Shown one piece after another: positions 1-9,795 of a stretch of DNA of 31,022 nt. The translations under genes and the position numbers were made by a program. The stretch comes from Purshia tridentata (taxonomy: Eukaryota; Streptophyta; Magnoliopsida; Rosales; Rosaceae), in assembly GCA_003254885.1 (NCBI GenBank), contig QANT01005117.1, positions 1 through 31,022 on the forward strand, given 5' to 3'. A model generated the notes under the pieces. That model was not told the origin of the DNA, made no database searches, and saw nothing but the letters and a program-made list of their open reading frames with translations. Numbering within the stretch: the stretch's first letter is position 1; each line of letters opens with the position of its first letter.

Positions 1-469
1 AAGTTTGGCCTTGAAGAGAGGAGGAGAGAGAGAGAATAGTGAATGTGCGGGAGAGAGGGGAGAGGAGAGAGAAATAAAAAGGGGGAAAAGGAGATTCCAG
101 AAATTTCTGGAATTTTAAACCCATTTCAACGAAATTACAAGTTTGCCCCTCACTTTGAACCTTCATATTTTTCAAACCGTAACTCCAAATGACGCATACT
201 ACGTGTCTACGAACTCGTGAAGTCGAGCTCTACGTAACCATGTCAAAGTCAACTCTAAACTCCGAGCAATTTAAAAAGTCAATCTTGAGCTCTTTTATCA
301 CGTTCATAACTTTCTAACCGGGGCTCTAAACGACCCATGCCGCATGTCAATGAACTCGTGAGCCCAAGACCTTCCTAACGGATCCAAGGTCAAAGCTAGA
401 ATCTTGCTAGAACCAAAAGTCAACGTTGAGCCCTATTAACACTTACTTAGGAAGGTACGGGTCGTTACA
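1..469 (-). mobile_element. partial LTR, same superfamily as the 16884-24673 element
   Basis: The right part of this stretch aligns with the end of the two 3-kb LTRs at 19500-19883 and 24300-24673. Shared stretches include CTACGAACTCGTGAAGTCGA and the terminal GGTACGGGTCGTTACA. Read on the minus strand the LTR begins TGTAACGACCCGTACC. No polypurine tract follows the end, so this is the outer edge of the upstream LTR of a minus-strand element, or a solo LTR. The remainder lies left of the window, so the target duplication cannot be checked; the next five bases are TACCA. It differs from the other copies at many positions and is probably an older or sister-family insertion. Confidence 0.85.
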
Positions 470-1121
470 TACCATATAAGTATTTAGTAAGTATATCACT
501 ATTAGTCTATATCACATTCCCTAAAGGCCCTAAACCCTATTGTACTAATGTATTTGTGTATTAATAAATGTTTAGGATATGATATATATTATATAATGTA
601 TACTATATAAGCATATACTATATACTATAACTATAACTATAAGCTATACCCAAATTCCCTAACCCTCCTAAGGTTTAGGTCCTTAGGATATGGTATATCA
701 CTATATTCGTATATTGTATATAATAGTCTAATATTATAAGTTTATAACCGTATAATTATGATATTATAAAGGTTTAGGGTATTTTTAAATAGTTTTTATA
801 TGAAAATGTAGTATATAAAAGAAAACACATATAAACTATTATAAATTTATAACTATATAAGTGTATACTATATACTATATACTAGAAAAAATATTACATT
901 ATGTAATAAAAAGTCCAAACCTCAAACCCCAAAATACCCTAAACCTTAACAATTAATAAAACATATTACATTATATAATTATTATATTAACAATATAGTA
1001 ATATGCTTATGTAATAAAAAGTCCAAACCCAAAACATATCCCATTTTAATATTTGATGGGGTCCATTTGTAAACAAATGGCCCAAAATACCAAAAAAAAA
1101 GAACCTAAAAAAAGGCCCAAT
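470..1121. other. AT-rich noncoding spacer with TATACTA-type simple repeats
   Basis: No gene is visible. The stretch is dominated by alternating TATACTATATACTA runs and scattered CCTAAACCC-like motifs. A direct repeat containing TAATAAAAAGTCCAAACC occurs at about 904-921 and again about 110 bases downstream, suggesting a degenerate tandem structure. The telomere-like heptamers are isolated rather than in tandem. Confidence 0.6.
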
Positions 1122-1283
1122 TAGAGTTTCGGTCCTGGCCTAAGCCGGACTGATTCGGACCAAAAATTCGGTCTGCCGGAATGTCGGTCTCGGTCTCGGT
1201 CTTCTATTAGGCCTACCGCAGAGGTTCGGTCCGGTCTCCTGTTAGTGCATTTTGGTTCGGTCCGGTCCGGTCTCCTACCCCTA
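1122..1283. mobile_element. GC-rich hAT-like non-autonomous element or end fragment
   Basis: A GC-rich island in AT-rich surroundings carries repeated CGGTCC and CGGTCTC motifs. Its right end, read on the minus strand, is TAGGGGTAGGAGACCGGACC. TAGGGGT-type ends followed by short GC-rich subterminal repeats are typical of some plant hAT-type non-autonomous elements, which is family knowledge and not proof here. The left end TAGAGTTTCGGTCC is only a weak inverted match and no 8-bp duplication is evident, so the left boundary is uncertain. The right end abuts exactly where homology to the solo LTR family starts. Confidence 0.45.
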
Positions 1284-1477
1284 AGTCAAGTACACAAGAG
1301 GAATGGGCCTTGAGGAGACACGCATGCACTAGGGCACAAGTAAGGAGAGGCGCACGGCAAGGTGGGCTTAAGTGACCCCTTTGCCGCAAGCCCATGGAGG
1401 GAAACCCTAATTCTAATTTTCTTATGTTGCCACAAATCCTAGTCCTTGGAGGCCAAGGTAACCTTCCCTCCTCACTC

Positions 1478-1488
1478 CTATATAAAGG
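1478..1488 (+). promoter_or_regulatory. TATA box of the truncated LTR
   Basis: CTATATAAAGG sits in the same position and context (CTCCTCACTC upstream, CTCATTATTTTA downstream) as in the solo LTR. It is the likely U3 core promoter of this LTR family. Confidence 0.6.
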
Positions 1489-2453
1489 ACCCTCTTCCTC
1501 ATTATTTTACACACAGATTTTGAGAGGGAGACATTTATTTTTCAGAGTTTTTTTTTCTTCTAGTTTTTAATTCTTAGCCTAGTTTTTATATTTTTGTAAG
1601 TTTGAAGAGAGAAAGAGAGGGTAGTGCTGCAAGTTGCCAAGCCAAGAGGTAGTGTTGTTTTTCTTAGAGTGCCAAAGCCAAGGAGGAGTGACGCCCACCT
1701 TGCTGCCTAAGCGTTGCCGACAACAAAGAGGCATCTCTAGCCTAGCCGTACACGGTCTTGCCATTGGAGTGACCTTCTTGTGATCTTCTTCTTCCTTTTT
1801 CATGCTTTCAAGTTTGTTTTAATTAATTAATTAATCTTGTGATCATGGATTGGTAATTTATCCTTTTATTTTTCTGTTTATGTCTTAGTTACTTTCATGC
1901 ATTGTTAAGATAAAGATGAAGCCTCTAGCATGTGATCAATGTTTATTTATGGTTCTTGTAATTTATGATGATGGTATTTGCATAAAATCCTATTATTTGT
2001 TAGAATGGCATTAGGTGTAGATTTTTTTAAGCTTAGCTATCTTAGAGATGAAGCATCTAGTGATTGTTATAAAATTGAATAAGCTCAAAAGGATGACAAT
2101 TTTAGAAGTAATAAGCAATCAATTAAGAACTAATTGTAATAGTAGTATTCATAGATGACGTAGTGTACATTACAGTGGATATATGGTCTATGTGTTTGTC
2201 ATCTTCACAAATCCTAATGACTCTTGCATGGGTGATTGGCCTAGCTTATCTAGGAATATGCAAGTTAACTTGCTAGTGCATGTTTAAGAGACTCCTAGTA
2301 TATGCATAAGAAGGGTATAACGCCAAAAGGAAATAGCCAAAGGTTTTGGTAGAAAAACTTTGTGTTCGTAGTCTTTTGAAATTGCATGATATCATATTAT
2401 TTGTTCTTTGTACTAGATGGTGGATTCTGATGCTTAACAATGCCATAAAAGTA

Positions 2454-2471
2454 TGTGTGTGTGTGTGTGTT
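2454..2471. repeat. GT microsatellite inside the LTR relic
   Basis: A short (GT)n run. A matching run lies at the equivalent place in the solo LTR (about 12649-12663), so it predates the divergence of the two copies. Confidence 0.7.
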
Positions 2472-2683
2472 AAAGTGTATGTGTGTTTTGACCTAAATCT
2501 AAACCCTCATGCTCTGTGTGGGAGTTGTGGATAAGTTAAATTGATTTAATGTATGGTTACCTATTCTTTGTGGGATCGACCTCATTATTTGCATACTTTG
2601 TTACGCCGCAATTCGTGCACTTGCAAGTATACTTAGAATTGAAATAAATGCTTATTAAATTTGCTCTAAGAAAACAGTTGACA

Positions 2684-3010
2684 ATAACAATATGTATAAA
2701 TGTGGCTATGGTTGTTACTACTTGTTAGTAACAATATATAAGTCGGGCTATAATTGTTACTGACAAGTAGTAACAATATGTAAGTGGGGCTATGGTTGTT
2801 ACTACTTGTCAATAACAATATATAAGTGGGGTTATGATTGTTATTGACAAGCAGTAACAATATGTAAATAGGGCTATAGTAACAATATGTAAGGGGGCTA
2901 TGGTTTTCAGTAACAATATAAGTGGTGCTATGGTTGTCAGTAATAATATATAAGTGGGGCTATGGATGTTACTGCTTGTAGTAAAAATAAAATGTTACTA
3001 CCACTATATA
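2684..3010. repeat. tandem array of short palindromes (ATTGTTACT-N7-AGTAACAAT)
   Basis: Roughly 40-bp units combine GTAACAATATATAAG, GTGGGGCTATGG and TTGTTACTACTTGT. Neighbouring half-sites form hairpins such as ATTGTTACT-GACAAGT-AGTAACAAT. About eight to ten half-units are visible, decaying toward 3000. A second array with the same hairpin arms but different spacers lies at 9470-9795. Together with the inverted blocks just inside each array this suggests the ends of one DNA transposon family. The array carries no protein-coding evidence. Confidence 0.8.
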
Positions 3011-3279
3011 TAAGTGGCAATTTGATTTTGTGATTTTTTTTAGTATAAATTTAGTTCAATAACCTAAAAGCAAACAACACTTGACAAGTTATAATAGTTC
3101 AATAATAAAATAATGAAATGTACCTGAAAAGGCATAATAGAGTATGTAGTAAGTTGTAAGAATTTATTAATAAAATAATGAAAGGAACATGAAATGGCAA
3201 CATAGGCTATCATAGAAAAATCGGTGGCAGTGTTGTAATTTTATTTCTTTTTAATGACTTTTCTTTTCATGTCTTTGAT
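3011..3279. other. AT-rich noncoding stretch
   Basis: No gene or recognised element is visible. A short direct repeat around AATAAAATAATGAAA occurs twice (about 3103 and 3168). This stretch separates the palindrome array from the inverted block at 3280-3375. Confidence 0.5.
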
Positions 3280-3375
3280 CACTTTAAAAAGTGGGCCGGC
3301 AAGGTAATTGTCTTCTGTGTTTGGGCTTAATGAATAATAAAAGTGTCCAAATAGACTTATTAAAAAAAAAATCTC
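3280..3375 (-). repeat. left copy of an inverted block paired with 9365-9460
   Basis: Reverse-complemented, this segment matches 9365-9460 at roughly four bases in five. Shared cores are TTCATTAAGCCCAAA, CCCACTTTTTAAA and a T-run followed by TTTGGA. The two copies lie in opposite orientation about 6 kb apart, each directly inside a palindrome array. This arrangement is expected of subterminal inverted repeats of one DNA transposon, or of two oppositely inserted copies of one family. Confidence 0.75.
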
Positions 3376-4024
3376 TATACTTTATTTTAGGTTTTTTATT
3401 TTATATATTTCTATTTGTTATTGTTGTATTTTCATTAGATACTTTATTTTAGTTTAGGTATTTCCATTAAGTTTGGTACTTGGGCTATTAAATTTCAGTC
3501 TCTTTTTGGGCATTTCTTTTAGTTAGATTAATTTGTTTTGAAATTTTCTATTTAGTATCCCTTTTCTTTTCTAATGATTTTGTATTTTCTTTTAGGTATT
3601 TTCATTGGTTTTTTAATTTAGGTTTTTTCATTAACTTTGGTAACTCAACTATGAATTTCAAAAAGAGTTATGAGAAGAAATAAAATAAAAAAGGTCATCC
3701 CAAAATTAGCTCCTAAAAAATTTAAATATGCCAACAAATACATATTTAGTCATAGGAGTATTTCAAGAAGAACAAATCTCATAAAAAGTCGACTAATAAA
3801 TATGTTGAGAAATTCTAGGAGAGTGCTAAACTAGGCAGCAAAATAAAATATGAAGTAAAAGATCCTAATAAATGTGCTAAAAGTTTTCTTATATAAGCAA
3901 AAAGTTAGGGTTTGTGAAGAAATTTTTAGAAAGTGACATAATAAAATATCTAAAGCTATGAGACATGTGTCATTAAAAGATTGGGACCACAATTTACAAG
4001 AGTGAAAGAGTCATGGGTGAGAGG
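3376..4024. other. AT-rich noncoding stretch
   Basis: This is T-rich and then A-rich sequence with no open frame, splice pattern or repeat that I recognise. A run resembling the inverted-block family continues weakly to about 3420. Confidence 0.4.
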
Positions 4025-5077
4025 TAGGGGTCGGCACTGGCCCGGCCCTAATTTTTTGGGCTCGGGCCGGGTTCGGGCTTGAATCAAGAAGCCTGTTAGG
4101 ACTTTCGGGCCGGGCCGGGCCGGGCTGGGCCTGGGCTTTCATACATAGGTCCGAAGCCCACCACTCGGGCTCGGGCTTTGCGGGCTTAGTGGGCCGGGCC
4201 GGGCTAAGCTCGAACAGGTAACCAAAGTAATAATCCGAAATTTTGGCGAAATATCGCCGAAATTTGGCAGACAAAGAAAAAAAATGGAGAGAGGCAGCCT
4301 CGGGAGAGGGGGATCTGGGGAAGAAAGGAAGAAAAAGAAAAAANAAAAAAAAAAAAAAAAAGGAGAGAAGCAGAGGGGATCTAGGGAAGAAAGGAAGAAG
4401 AAGAAAAAAAAAAGGAGAGAAGCAGAGGGGATCTGGGGAAGAAAAGAAGAAGAAGAAAAAAAAGGAGAGAAGCAGAGGGGATCTGGGGAAGAAAGGAAGA
4501 AGAAGAAAAAAAATGGAGAGAACTAGAGGGGGGTCTGGGGAAGAAAGGAAGAAAAAGAAAAAACATGGAGAGAGGCAGCCTCTGCCTGCGTGCGGGGGAA
4601 GCCTGGAGCACTGCAAAGAGAAAGGAAGGGAAAGGAAAGAGGGAAGAAAGAAGGAAAGGGAAAAAGGGGAAAAAGAAAGAAAAAAACAAAAAGTGAAGCA
4701 GGTGGAGTGGAGCCAATGTGCCGAATAGGAAGGAAGAAAAGAGAAAAAAAAGGAAAAAAAAGAAGAAGAAGAAGACAAAGGCACGTGATGAAGGAAAGGG
4801 AAAAAAGAAAAGAAAAAGGTTTAGAGGTAATTGGGTTTGGACTTTGGATAATTGGAAAAAAAAAAGANATTTGGGGTTTTGTGGCGGGCCTAAGCGGGCC
4901 TAAGCGGGCCGGGCTTCTGGCGGGCTTCGGGCTTCAAGGGGATGGCCCAAGGCCCGCCCAAGAGAATTTCGGGCCGGGCCGGGCCGGCCCAATGTCCGGG
5001 CCTAATCGGGCTTCGGGCCTAATCGGTCGGGCGGGCTTCGGGTGGGCTTCGGGCCTTGGGCTTTTTGGTGAGGCCTA
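4025..5077. mobile_element. GGGCC-rich non-autonomous element, hAT-like ends
   Basis: Both ends are dense in CGGGCCGGGCC motifs, while the middle is purine-rich. The left end starts TAGGGGTCGGCACTGGCCC; the right end read on the minus strand is TAGGCCTCACCAAAAAGCCC, a partial terminal inverted repeat. Flanks are similar (GAGAGGTAG left, GAGAAAGGTAG right) but not a clean 8-bp duplication. No transposase is encoded. TAGGGGT plus GGGCC subterminal repeats suggests a non-autonomous hAT-type element by family resemblance. The exact boundaries and superfamily remain inferred. Long open frames across it come only from low-complexity purine sequence. Confidence 0.55.
4286..4610. repeat. purine-rich minisatellite, ~51-bp unit
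   Basis: GGAGAGA recurs at 4286, 4362, 4414, 4464, 4515 and 4567, a period of 50-52 bases apart from one longer step in a poly(A) run. Each unit contains GAAGCAGAGGGGATCTGGGG followed by GAAGAAAGGAAGAAGAAG. Almost one whole strand is purine. There is an undetermined base at 4344 within poly(A), so unit lengths may be misassembled. Confidence 0.85.
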
Positions 5078-5078
5078 G

Positions 5079-5520
5079 GAGAAAGGTAGACATTGGCGTG
5101 TTTGTCCTTCTGCTGATATGATTTATGAAGTGGCAGGAGATTATTCGGTTAAAGTTGACTTGCAGAACGAAACATGTTCTTGTTTCTTATGGCAGATAGA
5201 GATGTTTCCTTATAGTCATGCATTTATTGTGATGCATTCTATTTGGACATCCTGTTTACCAATATGTTAATCTATACTTCACTACAGAATATTATAAGAG
5301 GGCTTATGGATAGGTAATCATGCCTATTTCTGATATCGAGAAGCATTCATATGATGATGCTACTTGTGGCATTATAATTCTTCCTTCTACTACAAAGAAG
5401 GCTCGTGGAAGGCCCAAGTTAAAAAGGGTCAATTCTGTTAGTTAAAGTTTAAAGAAGCAAAAGCTTGGTTGGTGTGATAAAACTCGGCACAACAAGAGTA
5501 CATGCATGGAAGTAATTTGA
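5079..5520 (+). pseudogene. Mutator-like (MULE) transposase C-terminal fragment, broken
   Basis: Conceptual translation gives the C-terminal third of a plant MULE transposase. It opens with SADMIYEVAGDYSVKVDLQN, followed by a SWIM zinc-finger region (CSCFLWQIEMFPYSHAF). After a +1 frameshift near 5268 come YVNLYFTTEYYKRAYG, the proline-rich ILPSTTKKARGRPKLKR segment and a zinc-knuckle-like tail ending at TGA (5518-5520). SWIM fingers bind DNA or protein in MULE transposases. In the finger the usual Cys of the PCSHA motif is Tyr. In-frame stops follow RAYG and NSVS, and the first Cys of the knuckle is missing. The catalytic DDE region is absent; the GGGCC element lies immediately upstream. Confidence 0.85.
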
Positions 5521-7129
5521 TTTTTGTTTTGCAAAATATTTTGACTTGCTGAAGTAGTCTGTTTAGATTTGGTATTTTCTTCATTGCAGTTTTGAAATTT
5601 GAAGGTTATTAATTCAATGAATAATTGAATTGTTTTAAGTTGGTTTTAAATATATTTCTATTATTATTGATGTTATATTTTCTTGTGTACTATTTTGGTT
5701 TGTTGTAATATATTTTTTTAAAATTTAATGTTTGACTTTCACAATTAAGTTTTCAATATCTACTTAGCCTGTTTTGACTTTCATTTTTTCCTAAATCCCA
5801 ATTTTATTTTTTTAGTTATTTTTACGTTTGTTTTACTGCCTCCTTTTCCAGATTTGAAGGGTATTTTCCTATTTTGCTCTGTTTACCCTCTTAGAATGTA
5901 GATGTGTTTTGGTAGAGGCGTTATGTTAAGATTTAAAATTCCAGAACTAAACCTTAACATAAAAGCCATAAACCAATGCAACATGGTACTACTTTTAATA
6001 GTTGGAGGTGTGAAATTAGATATTATTTTTATGCAATATGTAAAAAATCTCCAAGTGCAACAGTCACTATTTATGTATTCCACTAAATTACTTTTTGATC
6101 TATCTAGTTTTTATGAGGCCTATATTTTCTTATATTTTTATGCAACATGGTTTACCACATTTATGTTCTCCATTTTCAACTTCATATTTAATTAGTTGTG
6201 ACTATGATATGCATTTACAATTTTAAATTTAATTGTGACTGGACAATAGTCGTAGTCAAATTATGAGACAAAGTTAAGTTGTGACCTATAGTATAAATAT
6301 AGGTAAAAACAATCCTTTTATCCAAAATAATACCTAGTATAGTAGTAGGAGTTGTGTCTTTTAATTAACAAGACAGTTTTAATTAAGTTGTGACTAAATA
6401 TAAATATTTTTTTAATATAATATAGTATAAATAATGTAATATTTGTGGTAGCTAGTTTGGGTGTGAGATTTAGAGTTTATATGCTTAATTTTGTTGGCGT
6501 TATTTTTTCTTATATTTTTATGTTTATTATCTTGATATAGGTGTGGCAAAGAATTAAAACTAAATAGATACGCAAATCGCATGAAATACTTAAAACTCTT
6601 GTACGCAAGTTATGGGGTGGCTCGAGTGTATGGTTTAGAACATATTTGACTCACTAGGCTAACTATTAATTACTGCTTTTTTAATAATAAATATTAGAAC
6701 ATCTTTGGCTGACTATGAGTCACAGCTTTTTTAATAAAAAATATTCAAACAGAATTAGTGCAAGTGTCTTAAATTTGTAAGAAAAATATACATGTATAAG
6801 CAAATGTGTATAAACAATACCCATAGCATGGCTTGTACATGTACACAATATACAGTAAACAAAGACTTTTCTTACTTCATTAAATACATACAATATCACA
6901 TCTTTTGACCCTATCATATACCAAACCATAATAAAGTATTTCAATTACCACCAATATTCACCAAATAAGCAGGGCTCTAAGGAAAATTTATTACAAAGTA
7001 TTTCAATTACCTCAAAACATAAAAACTAAATTTGCAACTCTAGACTTCTAGCAAGTCAAGATGTGCCTAAAGACAGTGTAAGTGCCCTTTTCAAAGCAAA
7101 ATATTTATGTTTCCCTTTTAACAAAACTC
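5521..7129. other. AT-rich stretch without a recognisable gene
   Basis: Open frames here are short and low in complexity, and none matches a family I recognise. The T-rich start probably includes the former 3' flank of the MULE remnant. Nothing else can be supported. Confidence 0.5.
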
Positions 7130-7139
7130 ATCTTGCTTG

Positions 7140-7799
7140 GCAATGCTCTCATATTTGTCTTCCCAGAATTTTGCTCCCCTGTAGTTCAAAGTACAAAAAT
7201 TAGTAATTAGGTCATTAGTAACTATTTGTCAATCACAATAAGTAAATGTGTTTACTTTTTTTGTGTACTATCCCAGAACTTCTTGATTAAATCCCTCTCA
7301 TGTTGCAACAAGTACTTGAAAACTTTGTATTTTCCCCATGTAATCTTTGTATTCTTCTCTTCCTTTTTACCATCTTTTTGTGTATTGTTTTTAGATGGAA
7401 AAGGGAGAGCTAGAAGAACTATACCACCATTCTCATGTACTTTTCTAGCCTTTTTTTTGGAGGAGTAGTTGACTTTAAATTGTATTCATATTCTTGCATC
7501 TCATTCTTCTTTCTTGCTCTTGCTTTCACTTTAGTTTTTAATGAAGCCTCATTTGAAATTTCTGTTTCCTCAATTTCATTCTCTTCTTTTTGTAGTACTT
7601 TCTCCCAGTCATCATCCAAATAATATTCCGAAAACGATGATACAACAATTGCCCAATTTTTGCCATTCTCTGACTTCGGTTATTCCTCCAATGGACTTTT
7701 GATTGGAAATTCTCCCTACTTAATCTTCTCATTTACTTTTTTGTGATCATCATTAGTACTTCCCTTAGATTTGGATCTTCAGCATATTTTTTCACGTCA
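7140..7799 (-). pseudogene. unrecognised lysine/glutamate-rich gene, two exons, broken
   Basis: On the minus strand a gene-like frame runs from about 7799. It contains KYAEDPNLREVLMMITKK, then after a stop and frame change LDDDWEKVLQKEENEIEE. A further frame change in an A-run near 7452 leads to DLIKKFWDSTQK. A plausible donor (GTAAAC at 7255) and acceptor (CTACAG ending at 7179) would join this to GAKFWEDKYESIAKQDEF and a stop. The phase at the junction is off by one base, in another A-run. The protein is charged and probably partly coiled-coil. I do not recognise the family. It starts about 150 bases inside a CACTA-type terminus, so it may be an element-borne accessory gene or a captured gene. 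Confidence 0.5.
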
Positions 7800-7947
7800 T
7801 GGAAAGTGTTTTTAATGGCATTTTCTAGGTGTCGAAGTAGAGCTACTCTTTCCATGTCACCAACATTTTTTGCAATGTTTTTATAACGCCATTAAAACCC
7901 TTCCATGACGTTTTTTGGCGTCATGGAAAGGGTTTTTTCTTGTAGTA
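7780..7947 (-). mobile_element. CACTA-type terminus with subterminal inverted repeats
   Basis: Read on the minus strand the end is TACTACAAGAAAAAACCC, one base off the canonical CACTACAAGAAAA terminus of plant En/Spm elements. Inside it, CGTCATGGAAAGG motifs alternate with their complement CCTTCCATGACG, forming a perfect-looking hairpin at 7905-7932 plus a third copy at about 7796. Such short alternating repeats are the transposase-binding subterminal region in CACTA elements. The opposite terminus was not found. This repeat differs from the GCGAC type of the 30635 end, so it is a separate family. Confidence 0.65.
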
Positions 7948-8715
7948 CTTATAGGTGACACACTTGAGAACTGAGACGACTCAGTAGAAGATCAACGCTA
8001 AACTCCCAATTTGTGAGTGGACTTTGTTTTTAAGAAGTTTATCATACTTCAATTATTAAACTATTTTGAATTGGTTGGGAATTTGATGAATTGGAATAGG
8101 ATTCTAGAATTCAAATATTTTCTTGAATAAGTTTTGAAAAGACTGATTTACTTATCGATCTATTTGAAGTTAGGGTTTCTTTTGAAAAGGATTTTAGTTT
8201 ATTATTTCGTAAGTATGGTTGATTTGATATTTTGGTCTATTATGCAAAAATCTTGATTTATTTATGTATATTGGATTTAAAAAATTGGAGAATTGTTTAT
8301 TTTGGATGTGTTTTATGGGTATTGGTATAATGATTTAAAGCTTTTGAAAATGTTATATATTTTCTATTGGTAAAAATGAATTTAGGAATTGGTATTTTGT
8401 TTTTAAATCATTCTATTCAGTACTCCTATAGGTCATCAAGTTCGATAGGTTTTTGAGACCCATCACGGCACACACATAGACTTTGGGTCGTATGTCATGT
8501 TGTTTAGCCCTTTGAGGACGACTTTACATGCAAGTATGATAGAATTATTATTCCTACATGTATATGATAGAGTGTGGCTCTGCACATATATTTCAGGTTA
8601 TTGACCATGCATGTGTATAACAGATTTTTAAAGCTGCACATGTATGGGAGGTTCAATGGGATTGACTGGGTGTAAATTTCCATATTAAATATTATTTTGA
8701 TTTAAAAAAATAATA
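7948..8715. other. noncoding AT-rich stretch
   Basis: No coding frame is visible. The sequence has moderately complex AT-rich character, reminiscent of LTR or intron DNA (for example GCCCTTTGAGGACGACTTTACATG near 8506 in pieces), but I find no termini, primer site or target duplication. Confidence 0.35.
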
Positions 8716-9350
8716 ATTGTTCATCGCCCCAAGCTGTATTTCGTTCCCCTATGTTTAGAGCGACAAAAACAATTTGTCGCCAAACTCATCACAATAGCAT
8801 AGCCGTCCAAGGGTTAGGGCGACGAAAAAAGATATGCGTAGCCCTAAACGACTTAAGATGATGACAACCAAGCGTTGGGCGATAATTAAATTTGATGCCT
8901 AAACAACTTCGGGCGACGAGAACAATATTTCGTTGATATAGAGAGATGACCAAATGCGTCACCCTAAATGGGCTTTGGGTTAAAAAAACAAACATCGTCA
9001 CTTCACACAGCTTCGAGCGATGAAAACTTTTGTCACCCTAATAGCTTTAGGCAACAAATATCAAAATTCATCGCTCCAAAATTAGTTTTTGGATAATCTT
9101 TTACAAAAAATTTGTATGCTTTGGGCGACAATAAACTTATTATGTCTCTCAAAGGCCTTTGGGTGACGAAAATTATTCTCGCCTTAACAGTTTTGGGCAA
9201 CAAATGTTAAAATTTGTTGCCCCTAAGTTAGTTTTGGATGGTTTTCACAAAAAATTCATAGGCTTTGGGCGATGACATCCTTATTGCATCTCCCAAAGGC
9301 CTTTCAGCGATAACATGGTTCGTCACCCAAAACCTTTTAGAAAATAAAAA
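8716..9350. repeat. CACTA-like subterminal repeat block (GGGCGACGAAA type)
   Basis: Many imperfect copies of TTTGGGCGACGAAA and its complement TTTCGTCGCCCAAA occur every 30-45 bases in both orientations. The same motif family makes up the subterminal region at 30185-30600 and recurs in the tandem units at 14392-16617. The block therefore belongs to the same or a closely related CACTA family. No CACTA terminus is visible at its outer edge near 8716. Confidence 0.75.
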
Positions 9351-9364
9351 AAATACAAATAATG

Positions 9365-9460
9365 AAAGAGATTTTTTTTTATTAGTCCATTTGGATACTT
9401 TTACTATTCATTAAGCCCAAATATGGAAACACATAACCCTGTCAACCCACTTTTTAAAAA
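9365..9460 (+). repeat. right copy of the inverted block paired with 3280-3375
   Basis: This matches the reverse complement of 3280-3375, with shared cores TTCATTAAGCCCAAA and CCCACTTTTTAAA. It sits just inside the second palindrome array, mirroring the left arrangement. Confidence 0.75.
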
Positions 9461-9469
9461 TCAGGAGCT

Positions 9470-9795
9470 ACAGTAGCACTGTTACTATAGTAAGGTAACT
9501 TAGCGCTCTACAGTACTTTTGAGAATTGTTACTGTCTAACAGTAACAATTCTTACTTTGCAAAAAACTTAAAAAAAAATACAACTTATACAAAATTTTCA
9601 TTTTTCTTTTTTGTATAAACACGTCAAAAATAGCATAAAAGCTAATGTTTTTTTTTCTCATATCGAAAAAATGTTATTACCGACAGTAACAATCACCTTA
9701 TTATTACTACTGGGTAGTAGCAATCACCTTATTGTTACTGCCGGATAGTAGCAATCACCTTATTGTTATTATCAGACAATAACAATCAGGTACTG
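9470..9795. repeat. second palindrome array (ATTGTTACT / AGTAACAAT arms)
   Basis: From about 9535 the hairpin TTGTTACTGTCTAACAGTAACAA is seen (arms TTGTTACTG and CAGTAACAA). At 9670-9790 there is a roughly 31-bp tandem of GTAGCAATCACCTTATTGTTACTGCCGGATA in which arms ATTGTTACT and AGTAGCAAT alternate. The arm sequence equals that of the 2684-3010 array while the spacers differ. Confidence 0.75.

Larger units (their letters stand above)
1284..2683 (+). mobile_element. 5'-truncated LTR, same family as the solo LTR at 10963-12870
   Basis: This segment is collinear with about 11469-12870. Shared landmarks include CTTTGCCGCAAGCCCA, the TATA box CTATATAAAGG at about 1478, CTTAACAATGCCATRAAAGT before a GT microsatellite, and GGGATCGACCTC with GCAATTCGTGCACTTGC near the end. 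The first 500 bases of the LTR, including its palindrome array, are absent because homology starts at the edge of the GC-rich element. The terminal bases diverge (AACAGTTGACA against CACAATCAACA). No internal retrotransposon region follows, so this is an old LTR relic. Confidence 0.85.

Noticed and set aside
470..1050. CCTAAACCC motifs resembling plant telomere repeats
   Set aside because: Copies are isolated and imperfect with no tandem run, so an interstitial telomere array is not supported.
2684..3010. Regularly spaced repeats that might suggest a CRISPR-like array
   Set aside because: The repeats are internally palindromic and variable, the spacers are themselves repeated, and the context is a plant genome.
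4011..5078. Long open frames on both strands (up to 257 codons) through the purine-rich element
   Set aside because: They are Lys/Glu/Arg- or Ser/Phe/Leu-only products of homopurine/homopyrimidine repeats and GGGCC runs, with undetermined bases inside and no domain resemblance.
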